Assembly (NCBI RefSeq): GCF_042679565.1
Contig: NZ_JBHTMY010000002.1
Span: forward strand, 868,001 to 932,000
From: Namhaeicola litoreus
Lineage (GTDB): Bacteria; Bacteroidota; Bacteroidia; Flavobacteriales; Flavobacteriaceae
Direction: 5' to 3'
Length of the DNA: 64,000 nucleotides
The notes below the pieces were generated by a model. It saw only the letters and a program-made list of their open reading frames with translations, was not told where the DNA came from and made no database searches. The number at the start of each line of letters is the position of its first letter. Position 1 is the first letter of the stretch. The translations under genes were made by a program, and so were the position numbers. Below, in pieces: positions 18,301 through 25,744 of this stretch.

Positions 18301-18487
18301 AGGTAATGTGTTTACAAATGCAAGAATATATGCAGCCGGACAAAATTTGATGTATTTGACGGCAGACGATTATACTGGATTCAACCCTGAATCTATTGAC
18401 AATACGAGCCCAACGGCCTATGGTTATCAAAGAGCTGGTTCGCCAATTTTTAGAACAATATCGATTGGTCTAAACCTAGATTTTTAA
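15359..18487 (+). CDS. susC: SusC-like TonB-dependent transporter (alginate)
   Basis: A 1042-residue outer-membrane transporter that imports oligosaccharides with energy from TonB. It has a signal peptide (ending LFAQ, residues 1-22), a CarboxypepD_reg-like domain (about 26-105, VSGTVITGVDNEPIPGVNVII), a plug domain starting at LDEVVVIGYGTSKKSHLTGSIS (about 110-235, including GSRGGNGVIMITTKRG), and a C-terminal beta-barrel ending in the aromatic ...GLNLDF. The SusC-type plug/N-terminal extension and the SusD gene directly downstream identify the type. Its place between alginate lyase operons points to alginate oligomers as cargo. It is preceded by a triple operator and a long leader, so expression should be tightly controlled. 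Confidence 0.95.
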   Translation: MKLKTKLMLLGMLLLNISLFAQDSFIVSGTVITGVDNEPIPGVNVIIVNSTQGVTTDFDGNYSLEVKNGDVLQFSYIGFTSQTVIVNGQRTINVTLQEDANQLDEVVVIGYGTSKKSHLTGSISKVVNEELDQIPVARVDDALVGQVSGVNIQQTSGEAGSAPTIRIRGTGSITGDSGPLVVVDGAVVDSDFLGSMDMNDVESFEVLKDAASASIFGSRGGNGVIMITTKRGKEGRTKFSFNTYGGYKSARQSDSYYFSVAETAERELAETGSLSDKTRYMQLIGTDRDWQDVIFDGGFITNYALSVRGGSEKTKFSTSFSYLHDEGVLLTDDFKKYNLNLRVDTKLSDKFSTGVSLTPSYTNTRRFDGSTHDILRQPPWLPLYLDEYNIQFVNRTREGGAYADAKIGDYAVQRMFDDYDLENGMPSTGSGTDISDTSNTNPAAKVLERERRDFKFKLYGSAYGQWNITDDLNFRTNFAGDFQNTKRTRWQGVLASRNGAAAAQSDFIQHNTIHLVWDNFLSYNKEFGKSEISAIAGISAEGWKNDYSSMTGTGYDSDLVQSINNATLISSATQFEYEKRLLSYVGRVNYAYDNRYLASFSIRRDGSSIFGSNYKYGNFPAASVGWNVSNEAFLENSKAISNLKFRFSWGVTGNDRLNTGNVNPNVSDGNNTISTGDAMIDNYPYLPLLDASTAVINGALAGGFNPINIANPDLQWERSVEINPGIDFGFYNNVVSGSVDYYKRTSDQLLLNNPISATTGFTEALVNLGEVQNEGFEVELRVRWITKENFSWNTAFIASHNENTLTDFAASNGQIQNVDTKRAAEWINLEGNPISSFYGWVVDRDIPTEYIRDPYHPIGAEPQDVYVKDLNGDGLIDDDDKAIIGNPYPDFIWSITNNFTIGSFDISFMFQGSHGAEIRNMGDQYLFNHFGSSQDFDPNTTPDQGFIKEKIFTNDIVQDASYIALRNVNIGFNFPKDWTSRGNVFTNARIYAAGQNLMYLTADDYTGFNPESIDNTSPTAYGYQRAGSPIFRTISIGLNLDF

Positions 18488-18508
18488 TTAATGTTTAAAA
18501 TTAGTATT

Positions 18509-19921
18509 ATGAAACAAATAAAATATATCACAGTGCTTTTATTGGTTTTCTTTATGCTTTCTTGCGATGAAGACTTTTTAGAGCCTGCGCCCATTTCTGC
18601 AGTAAGTGGGGAAGATTATTATAGAAATGACCAGGAATTGGAAAAAGGGGTCATCAATATTTACGACGGTTTGCAAGGAGAGAATTCTACCTCTTCAAAC
18701 GACAATCACAGTACCCAAGTTGAGTATTACCTAACAGAGATGCGCAGTGATAACACGAGAACTAAAAGTCAAGAAGGAGAAGCGGCTCAGTTTGAAAGTT
18801 ATGATGTACAAGCGGTGAACGGTATTGTTTATGATTACTACAGAAGTTTTTATAATGTAATTTATAGAGCCAATGTAGTAATAGAAAACCTGGATAATGC
18901 AAGCGATGCAAACAGAGCTAAATTTGAAGGAGAAGCAAAATTCTTACGTGCCTATGCTTATTTCAACTTGGTGCGATTATTTGGAGATATTCCATTAATC
19001 GATAGAGTTGTAAGTCCTTTAGAAAAGGAGGTTCAATTTACAAGGGTTAGTGCAAGTAGTATTTACGACTTTATTATATCTGATTTAGAAACAGCGGTGG
19101 TAAGTTTGGACAATAATTATATACCCAAAGCTTCGAGAGCAGGCGCACAAGCGCTATTGGCTAAAGTACATTTAACTTTAGGCAATTATACAGACGCTCA
19201 AGTATTGTTGGAATCTGTTATGCAAGGTGGTTTTGCCCTTCAGTCCAATTTTAACGACGTATTTTATAAGGAGAGAAACTCTGAAATCATTTTCGCCATT
19301 GAGTATTTACCAAATTTATCAGACGACAGTCAGAACTTTTCTGCTGAGTGGTTAAATGCTGTGGGAAGAACAGTAGGGGTTAATTATGTCACCACAGAAG
19401 CAAGAGCTGCGCTTGATGCAATGGGCGGTGAAAGAACACAATACTCTTACCGTCAGGATGTAGATCAACCTACACAATATCAGGTCGCAAAATATTTTCC
19501 AAATGGAGAACTAGGACCAGATTATGCATCTGACCCTAGATTGGCAGGAAATGACTGGATTGTTTTGCGTTATGCAGATGTCTTGTTGATGCACGTTGAA
19601 GCGATTATGGCAGGTGGATCATCTACTTCTGCTGCAGCCGCGCTTTCATCCTTTCAAAAAGTGCGCGATAGAGCTGGTTTTACAGATCCAGTTACGAGTA
19701 TTACCAAACAAGAATTACTCGATGAAAGAAGAGTGGAGCTCGCTTTTGAAAATCAACGTTTTTTTGATTTAGTTCGTTTTGGCGTAGCACAAGAGGTTTT
19801 GTCTAGTTTCTCTGTAGACAATGGCTATAATTTCCAATCTACAGATCTGTTATTACCTATACCACAAGCAGAGATTGGAATAAGCAATGGGTTACTTCAA
19901 CAGAATCCAGGATATAACTAA
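18509..19921 (+). CDS. susD: SusD-like surface glycan-binding lipoprotein
   Basis: A RagB/SusD-family lipoprotein (about 470 residues) that caps SusC and binds incoming oligosaccharide. The start at 18509 (MKQIKYITVLL) gives a short leader ending in M-L-S-C; an ATG at 18491 would add six residues. SusD motifs are present: FLRAYAYFNLVRLFGDIPLI in the helical TPR-like core and ELLDERRVELAFENQRFFDLVRFG near the C-terminus, followed by LLPIPQAEI and the terminal QNPGYN. It lies 21 bp after susC, so the two form one transcript and a complex. Ligand specificity for alginate is inferred from the locus. Confidence 0.95.
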   Translation: MKQIKYITVLLLVFFMLSCDEDFLEPAPISAVSGEDYYRNDQELEKGVINIYDGLQGENSTSSNDNHSTQVEYYLTEMRSDNTRTKSQEGEAAQFESYDVQAVNGIVYDYYRSFYNVIYRANVVIENLDNASDANRAKFEGEAKFLRAYAYFNLVRLFGDIPLIDRVVSPLEKEVQFTRVSASSIYDFIISDLETAVVSLDNNYIPKASRAGAQALLAKVHLTLGNYTDAQVLLESVMQGGFALQSNFNDVFYKERNSEIIFAIEYLPNLSDDSQNFSAEWLNAVGRTVGVNYVTTEARAALDAMGGERTQYSYRQDVDQPTQYQVAKYFPNGELGPDYASDPRLAGNDWIVLRYADVLLMHVEAIMAGGSSTSAAAALSSFQKVRDRAGFTDPVTSITKQELLDERRVELAFENQRFFDLVRFGVAQEVLSSFSVDNGYNFQSTDLLLPIPQAEIGISNGLLQQNPGYN

Positions 19922-19940
19922 TCGTATAAAAAATTAAAAA

Positions 19941-20819
19941 ATGATGACAACGAATAAAAATTTTAGCTTAGGCAAAAGCAAAGGTTTAATAATCTTGCTT
20001 GCCATACTTACCTCGGTGTCCTTTTTATCATGTGATGATTACTTCGAGTTTGATTTGCCTGAAGAAGGATCTATTGAGGATAAAACACCTCCAAGCGCAA
20101 ATTTCGGCGCCATGCAAAGCGACACAGATTGGATGACCTATACTTTTTCTAATTTATCAAATAGCGCAACAGATTATTTGTGGGATTTTGGCGATGGCAA
20201 TACTTCAACTGAACTTGAACCCTCTTTTACTTTTCCTGGGGAAGGAACCTTCTCGGTAACTTTAACCGCTAGTGATAAGTTGGGTGTAACGAGTACAGTT
20301 ACAAAAGAAGTTGAAGTGATAGAACCTGAAGCGCCTGCAGCATTATTACCTCCTGTTTTAGAAGGTAGTTTTGAAGATGGTACGCTTCCTGATGGCTCTG
20401 GTGACGGAAGAGATTCTTGGAGAACGGATTTAGGAGGGGTAATTCAGATTACGAGTAGCCCTGTTTATGATGGTTCGCAAGCCGCTAAGTTTCCATCTGC
20501 GGGAGATAGAGTTGGTTATCAAGAATTAACCCTTACACCAAACACGGATTATAAATTAATCTATTACTATACGATGAAAGAGGAAGCCGGAGGGAACTTA
20601 ACAGTTTCAGTTCTTGGAGGATCAATTACTGATTTGAGCCAAGTACCTGGAGCAACACTAGCCTCACATATTGGTACTGATAACACATCTTCAGACACCT
20701 ATGTAAAGGTAGAGTTACCATTTAACACTGGAGCAAATTCAACGGTCGCTATATTAATAACAAATGAAGTGGTCGAGTGTAGAGCAGATGGGTTTTCACT
20801 TGAACTCGTAGAAGAATAA
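19941..20819 (+). CDS. PKD-domain surface lipoprotein of the alginate locus
   Basis: A 292-residue lipoprotein (leader ending F-L-S-C, then DDYFEF). After an acidic linker it carries a PKD domain (about residues 50-125) with the hallmark YLWDFGDGNTS, and then a C-terminal beta-sandwich (about 135-292; LEGSFEDGT...DSWRTDLGGVIQITSSPVYDGSQAAKFPS) that looks like a carbohydrate-binding module. It has the position and make-up of the SusE/SusF-like glycan-binding proteins of marine PULs, and alginate operons of other flavobacteria contain a PKD protein at this spot. Binding of alginate is inferred. It is co-transcribed with susCD and the PL7 genes. Confidence 0.85.
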   Translation: MMTTNKNFSLGKSKGLIILLAILTSVSFLSCDDYFEFDLPEEGSIEDKTPPSANFGAMQSDTDWMTYTFSNLSNSATDYLWDFGDGNTSTELEPSFTFPGEGTFSVTLTASDKLGVTSTVTKEVEVIEPEAPAALLPPVLEGSFEDGTLPDGSGDGRDSWRTDLGGVIQITSSPVYDGSQAAKFPSAGDRVGYQELTLTPNTDYKLIYYYTMKEEAGGNLTVSVLGGSITDLSQVPGATLASHIGTDNTSSDTYVKVELPFNTGANSTVAILITNEVVECRADGFSLELVEE

Positions 20820-20843
20820 TATTGAGTAGTAGTTAGAGTTTTT

Positions 20844-21746
20844 ATGATCTATTTTAGAAAATATCTTTTAGTCACTTTTTTGAGCTTGTTGATGACCAAT
20901 ATGTTGGCTGCACAACAAAATGAAGGAACTGCGGATTCTTCAGAAAAAGTAGAAAAGTCAAAAAGCAAAAAAAAGAAACGTAAAAAGTATAAATTACCTG
21001 AAATAGACCTAAGTCATTGGAAGGTTACAATTCCGGTGGGGAAACCCACCGAAGTTGGCCCTCCGGAGATTTTGGATTATGCAAATAACCAAGAACTCAA
21101 ACCATTTATGTATAACGATTCCACTTCTGGGGCAATCGTGTTTTATGCCTATCCAAATACATCAACGGCAAACTCCTCCTATTCCAGATCAGAATTGAGA
21201 GAACAAATGGTTCCGGGTGACAATAGTGTCAACTGGACCTTTGCTCAAGGAGGCAGGATGAAGGGAAGACTGGCCATGGATGAGGTGACTAAAGATAAAA
21301 ATGGGAATTACCACAAGGTGATTGTGATGCAGATTCACGGTAGATTGACAAATGAACAGCGTGATTTGATCGGCCAAAAAGATAACAATGCGCCGCCGAT
21401 GCTAAAAATTTATTGGCAGGATGGTAAAGTAAGGGTAAAAACGAAAGTTTTAAAAGACCCCGGTTTATCTGGTAACGATCTATTGCATGAAGAGGCATGG
21501 ACAGATGATGAGGGGTACACCTTTAAACAAGAGGTTGGTTTTAGACCCTTTACATTGGAGGTAAATGTTGAACCTGGGAAAATGGTAGTTTCATTAAACA
21601 ACCAGGAATTTGCGGTGTATGATGATGTGAGTATTAAAAAATGGGAAATTTTTGAAAATTATTTCAAAGCGGGAAATTATTTCCAAACCAAAGACAAAGA
21701 TGCCCACGCTGCAGTAAAATATTTTGAATTAGAAGTGAGTCATTAA
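20844..21746 (+). CDS. PL7 alginate lyase, secreted, with basic linker
   Basis: A 300-residue polysaccharide lyase family 7 enzyme. It has a type I signal peptide ending MLAAQ (residues 1-24), a linker whose residues 38-50 are almost all Lys/Arg, and a jelly-roll catalytic domain from about residue 51. The three PL7 signatures are intact: SRSELREQM, VMQIHGRL and YFKAGNYFQ. The QIH form is usually linked to preference for guluronate-containing blocks. A strongly basic linker could hold the enzyme to polyanionic alginate or to the cell surface. It is a tandem paralogue of the next gene. It is co-transcribed from the susC promoter. Confidence 0.92.
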   Translation: MIYFRKYLLVTFLSLLMTNMLAAQQNEGTADSSEKVEKSKSKKKKRKKYKLPEIDLSHWKVTIPVGKPTEVGPPEILDYANNQELKPFMYNDSTSGAIVFYAYPNTSTANSSYSRSELREQMVPGDNSVNWTFAQGGRMKGRLAMDEVTKDKNGNYHKVIVMQIHGRLTNEQRDLIGQKDNNAPPMLKIYWQDGKVRVKTKVLKDPGLSGNDLLHEEAWTDDEGYTFKQEVGFRPFTLEVNVEPGKMVVSLNNQEFAVYDDVSIKKWEIFENYFKAGNYFQTKDKDAHAAVKYFELEVSH

Positions 21747-21781
21747 CAATTGACGCAACAGCGGTCAATAAAATTTGTGTT

Positions 21782-22660
21782 TTGATAAAAATTATATTTT
21801 CATTCTTGGCATGTTTTCTTTTTGTGAATTGTGCAGAAAAGGATGATCCTATGATGGATCCAATCGAAGTTGCAGAAGACGAGCTGGTCGAGGAGCTTGA
21901 TTTCAAATTACCTGAGATCGACCTAGCCAAATGGAAAGTGACCTTACCCATTGGTAATCCAACGGAAGTCGCACCGCCCGAAATATTAGATTATGCAACG
22001 AATCCATTATTAAAACCTTTTTTTTACAATGATTCTGTAGAGGGAGCTTTGGTATTTTATACCTACCCTGATGCTTCAACAGCGAATTCGTCTTATTCAC
22101 GGACAGAGTTAAGGGAGCAAATGACACCGGGAAGCAATAGCGATAACTGGACTTTTACTCAGGGAGGAAAAATGAAAGGTACACTAGCGGTACCAGATAT
22201 TTCTAAAGATGCAAACGGGAAATCTCACAGAACAATCGTGATGCAAATCCACGGGAGATTAACCGATGCACAGCGGGATTTGATAGAGGCACCAGATCAT
22301 AATGCCCCACCCATATTAAAAATATATTGGGTAGAAGGTAAGGTTAGGGTAAAAAGTAAGGTCGTCAAAAATGCCGATGCTTCCTTAAAAGAGTTGTTGC
22401 CTGTAAGTGCTTGGGATGATGATGAAGGGTTTACCTTTCCGGAATTTGTTGGTAACGATTTGTTTACCTTAGAAATTATTGCGAGTAAAGGAAGAATGGA
22501 AGTAATTCTGAACGAAAAGGATGCTTGGATCAAAGAAGATGTTTCTTTGGAGAAGTGGGAAGTTTTTGAAAATTATTTTAAAGCCGGAAACTACCTTGCT
22601 TCAAAAGAGAAGGATGCCTTTGCTTATGTAAAATATTACGACCTCAAGGTCAGTCATTAA
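21782..22660 (+). CDS. PL7 alginate lyase, lipoprotein, with acidic linker
   Basis: A 292-residue PL7 lyase closely similar to the preceding gene along the whole catalytic domain: SRTELREQM, VMQIHGRL and YFKAGNYLA are intact. The leader is different, ending F-V-N-C (Cys17), which suggests a lipoprotein, and the linker (residues 19-40) is strongly acidic, with 11 Asp/Glu against one Lys. No ATG fits: the frame is open upstream, and the first usable start before the leader is TTG at 21782. A terminator hairpin follows and ends the susC operon. The two PL7 enzymes probably work in different places, one released and one anchored. Confidence 0.88.
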   Translation: MIKIIFSFLACFLFVNCAEKDDPMMDPIEVAEDELVEELDFKLPEIDLAKWKVTLPIGNPTEVAPPEILDYATNPLLKPFFYNDSVEGALVFYTYPDASTANSSYSRTELREQMTPGSNSDNWTFTQGGKMKGTLAVPDISKDANGKSHRTIVMQIHGRLTDAQRDLIEAPDHNAPPILKIYWVEGKVRVKSKVVKNADASLKELLPVSAWDDDEGFTFPEFVGNDLFTLEIIASKGRMEVILNEKDAWIKEDVSLEKWEVFENYFKAGNYLASKEKDAFAYVKYYDLKVSH

Positions 22661-22714
22661 AAATTGTGCATAAAAATGTACCAAAGAGATAGATTATAAT
22701 TAATTTTTTGTGAA

Positions 22715-22760
22715 AATTGGCTGGTCTTTTCTTTTAAAGACCAGTTAATTTTAATTTATT
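22715..22760 (+). terminator. Terminator of the susC-susD-PL7 operon
   Basis: CTGGTCTTT pairs with AAAGACCAG around a TCTTTT loop. With two G-U pairs the RNA stem extends outward to AAUUGG/UUAAUU (15 bp, 22715-22750). A T-rich tail follows. Confidence 0.75.
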
Positions 22761-22798
22761 TCTCGTCATAAGATAAAATGCTTAATTTTAAAGACTTA

Positions 22799-22812
22799 AT
22801 TGGTTAACCAAT
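22799..22812. promoter_or_regulatory. Single operator upstream of gntR (site D)
   Basis: ATTGGTTAACCAAT is a perfect 14-bp palindrome and the best copy of the dyad in the window. It lies 15 bp before the ATG of the GntR-family regulator, consistent with autoregulation. The neighbouring 13-bp positions do not carry good units. Confidence 0.75.
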
Positions 22813-22827
22813 ATTAAACCGTACAGC

Positions 22828-23532
22828 ATGAAGTTAGAAATATTGACAAAGAATGATAACAAAGTAGTTCAGAATGAGATCATTTCAAATATTAGAGACT
22901 TAATTAATCAAAAGAACCTGGAACCTGGTGATAAACTGCCCTCAGAAAGAATGTTATCCGAAAAATTTGGTGTGAGTAGGAACAACATCAGGGAGGCGAT
23001 CCAAAAATTAGAGTTTTATGGTTTACTACGATCAATTCCGCAAAGTGGAACTTTTGTCGCGAATATTGGAATTATTGCTCTAAACGGTATGATAGATGAT
23101 ATTCTTCGCTTGGAAGATCCAGATTTTAAGTCATTAGTAGAAACAAGGATATTGTTAGAATTAAAAACTGTACGGCTCGCAGCGATAAGAAGATCAGATG
23201 GTCAATTAAGAGCAATTAAAAAGGCGTTGGATGATTATGCAGACAAGGTATTGCAAGGAAAAGATGCCATGCAGGAAGACTTATTATTTCATCTGAAAAT
23301 TGCCGAGGCTAGTGGTAACAGCACTTTGAATACTTTGATGTTGATGATTACACCCGAGATCATCACCAATTTTGAAAAACACCATGTTTGCGATAAAAAA
23401 ATGGCGGTTAGGGCAATCGAAGAACATTCAAATATCTATGAGGCCATTGAGCAACAGAATCCCCAGTTGGCAAAAGTAAGAATGAAATTACATTTTGATG
23501 CTTTGTATCAATATTGTTACAAAACAAGTTAA
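22828..23532 (+). CDS. GntR/FadR-family regulator of the alginate locus
   Basis: A 234-residue transcription factor of the FadR (FCD) subfamily of GntR. The winged helix-turn-helix spans about residues 10-80 (PGDKLPSERMLSEKFGVSRNNIREAIQKLEFYGLL, then RSIPQSGTFVA). The FCD ligand domain (about 95-225) has the helical core VETRILLELKTVRLAAIRR and candidate metal-ligand His residues in LFHLKIA, EEHSNI and KLHFD. FCD regulators usually respond to small carboxylates; here DEH, KDG or the unsaturated uronate are natural candidates. The operator D directly upstream, and copies A-C before three other blocks, match the TTGGT-ACCAA dyads bound by FadR relatives. It is probably a repressor released by a pathway intermediate, which is inference. 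Confidence 0.9.
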   Translation: MKLEILTKNDNKVVQNEIISNIRDLINQKNLEPGDKLPSERMLSEKFGVSRNNIREAIQKLEFYGLLRSIPQSGTFVANIGIIALNGMIDDILRLEDPDFKSLVETRILLELKTVRLAAIRRSDGQLRAIKKALDDYADKVLQGKDAMQEDLLFHLKIAEASGNSTLNTLMLMITPEIITNFEKHHVCDKKMAVRAIEEHSNIYEAIEQQNPQLAKVRMKLHFDALYQYCYKTS

Positions 23533-23630
23533 TCATAAATCCTAATCCAAAAAGCATTGAATTTTATACTGTGATGGAACAGCAAAAAACATGTTGTTTT
23601 CAATAAATAATTTTAAAAACCAAAAGATAA

Positions 23631-24926
23631 ATGAAATTAAAAGGATTAAGATGGTGGATTATCGGATTGATATTCGTTGCTACGGTCATCAACTATATAG
23701 ACAGAAGTGCCTTAGGAATTATGTGGGGTAACGAAGATTTGGATGGATCAATTTCGAATTCATTAGGACTTACAAAAAATGATTATGGGAACATTTTAAA
23801 TATTTTCATGGTAGCGTATGCACTAGGCCAGCTATTTTCTGGAAAACTTTTTGACAAAGTTGGAACGAGGTTGGGTTATGTGATTAGTATTGGAGTTTGG
23901 GGAATTTCTTCCTTCATGCACTCAACTGTCCGCGGATTTTTATCCATCAGTTTTTGGAGATCTACCTTGGGACTTTCTGAGGCAGGAAACTGGCCGGGCG
24001 GTGTAAAGAGCAATGCAGAATGGTTTCCTATAAAAGAAAGAGCCATCGCACAAGGTTTGTTTAACGCAGGAGCCTCCGTAGGTTCTGTGATTGCGCCACC
24101 TTTAATTGCCTCTTTATATGTGGCTTATGGATGGAGAGTAACTTTTATGATCATTGGTTCTTTCGGGATCATGTGGATCATACCCTGGTTATTGATCAAT
24201 AAAGCCGGACCAAAAAAACATCCATGGATTACGGCAGAAGAACAAAAATATATTTTGGAAGGTCAGAGTAAAGCTGATAGAGAGGCTACTGAGGATACAA
24301 AAGGGAAGAGCTTAAAAGAAATTCTATCACACAGAGAATCATGGGCCATTGTTGTAGGAAGATTTTTTTTAGAACCGATTTGGTGGTTGTTCGTGGGATG
24401 GATGCCGATTTACCTTTTTGATGTATACGGTTTTAATGTAAAAGAAGTAGGTATGTTTACCTGGGTTCCTTATGTTGGAGCTGCTTTGGGTAGTATTGCC
24501 GGTGGATATGTTTCTGGTAAAATTATCGCAAGCACAAATTCTATTGATAAAGGTAGAAAAACAACGATCCTGATCGGAGGTCTGATCATGGTAATCGGTT
24601 TGATTGCAACAGTTGTATATGCCACAACGCCTGAACGATTTGTTTCCATTGTATTTCTGGTGTTATTTGGTTTTCAATTTGCCATCGGTAATGTGCAGAC
24701 CTTACCAAGTGATTTATTCAATGGAAAATCAGTTGGGTCATTGGCTGGGTTAGGCGGAATGATCGGTGTATTTTCTGTGATTATCATGAACTTCTTAGTT
24801 CCTAGAATAGCAGAGGTTTCTTATACCCCAATTTTTATTGCCATAGCCATTTTTGTGCCACTGGGTGTGGGTGCCATATATTTCTTCGCAAGAGAAATTA
24901 AATCAGTAGAAAATACAGAAGAATAA
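23631..24926 (+). CDS. MFS uronate (DEH/KDG-type) transporter
   Basis: A 431-residue, 12-helix MFS protein of the ExuT/anion-cation symporter group. It has VATVINYIDRSALGIMW in TM1, the loop FSGKLFDKVGTRLGYV between TM2 and TM3, and the conserved NAEWFPIKERAIAQGLFNAGASVGSV. Relatives import hexuronates with protons. In alginate loci of flavobacteria the equivalent gene is thought to carry the unsaturated monouronate or DEH from periplasm to cytoplasm after PL17 action. It lies 98 bp after gntR with no terminator between them, and 33 bp before the first SDR, so it is likely transcribed with both. Confidence 0.88.
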   Translation: MKLKGLRWWIIGLIFVATVINYIDRSALGIMWGNEDLDGSISNSLGLTKNDYGNILNIFMVAYALGQLFSGKLFDKVGTRLGYVISIGVWGISSFMHSTVRGFLSISFWRSTLGLSEAGNWPGGVKSNAEWFPIKERAIAQGLFNAGASVGSVIAPPLIASLYVAYGWRVTFMIIGSFGIMWIIPWLLINKAGPKKHPWITAEEQKYILEGQSKADREATEDTKGKSLKEILSHRESWAIVVGRFFLEPIWWLFVGWMPIYLFDVYGFNVKEVGMFTWVPYVGAALGSIAGGYVSGKIIASTNSIDKGRKTTILIGGLIMVIGLIATVVYATTPERFVSIVFLVLFGFQFAIGNVQTLPSDLFNGKSVGSLAGLGGMIGVFSVIIMNFLVPRIAEVSYTPIFIAIAIFVPLGVGAIYFFAREIKSVENTEE

Positions 24927-24959
24927 AAAATAGAGTAATTCAATTTAAAAATAAAAGTG

Positions 24960-25724
24960 ATGAGTAATTTAAAAGGTAAAGTAGCTGTAATTACTGGAGC
25001 CACAGGTGGAATTGGTTTCGAAGTTGCAAAAAGATTAGGCAAAGACGGATACACAGTCGTGTTGAACGGAATAGAAGATGAAGCAGGTGCTCAAAGGGTA
25101 AAAGAACTTAGTGCTGAGGGAATTCCTGCAGAATATTATGGTTTCGACGTGACCAACGAAGAAGCAGTGACAAAAAACATCAAAGCCATTGGAGATAAGT
25201 ATGGTAGAATTGATGTGCTCGTAAATAATGCAGGAGGTTTAGGCGGAAGATCAAGATTTGAAGAAATGACCACTGAATTTTACAGATTTGTGATGGCTTT
25301 GAACCTCGATTCAGTATTTTTTGCCTCAAGGGCAGCAATCCCTTACCTAAAAAAAGGAGAAAATGCTTCCATTATAAATTATACCTCAAATGCCGCTTGG
25401 AATGCAGGTGGGCCGGGTGCCGGAATTTACGGAACTTCTAAAGCTGGTGTTCATGCGATAACAAGAGCTTTGGCAAAAGATTTGGCTGAATATGGAATTA
25501 GAGTAAATGCAGTTTCTCCGGGAACCATCGATACACCTTTCCATGCTCAGATTAAATCTACGAAACCAGAAGTTTTTGCTACATGGAAAAATAGCATTTT
25601 GTTAGGAAGATTAGGACAACCACAAGAAGTGGCCGCTGTTGTTTCATTCTTGGCAAGCGAAGACGCTTCCTTTATTACAGCAGAAACAATACAAATTGGT
25701 GGAGGTCAAGCATTAGGGATCTAA
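24960..25724 (+). CDS. SDR-family oxidoreductase, candidate DEH reductase (1)
   Basis: A 254-residue classical short-chain dehydrogenase. The start is taken at ATG 24960; a GTG one codon earlier is possible. Features: the Rossmann glycine motif TGATGGIG near residues 12-19, NNAGG, and the catalytic Tyr157-x3-Lys161 in YGTSK with Ser in NYTSN before it. Its position between the MFS transporter and a second SDR, upstream of KDG kinase, supports the step DEH + NAD(P)H to KDG. Which of the two SDRs does it, and with which cofactor, cannot be told from sequence. Asn in VVLNGIE after strand 2 is not a clear NADPH signature. Confidence 0.85.
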   Translation: MSNLKGKVAVITGATGGIGFEVAKRLGKDGYTVVLNGIEDEAGAQRVKELSAEGIPAEYYGFDVTNEEAVTKNIKAIGDKYGRIDVLVNNAGGLGGRSRFEEMTTEFYRFVMALNLDSVFFASRAAIPYLKKGENASIINYTSNAAWNAGGPGAGIYGTSKAGVHAITRALAKDLAEYGIRVNAVSPGTIDTPFHAQIKSTKPEVFATWKNSILLGRLGQPQEVAAVVSFLASEDASFITAETIQIGGGQALGI

Positions 25725-25744
25725 TTAATTTCAGTGCAATCAGG

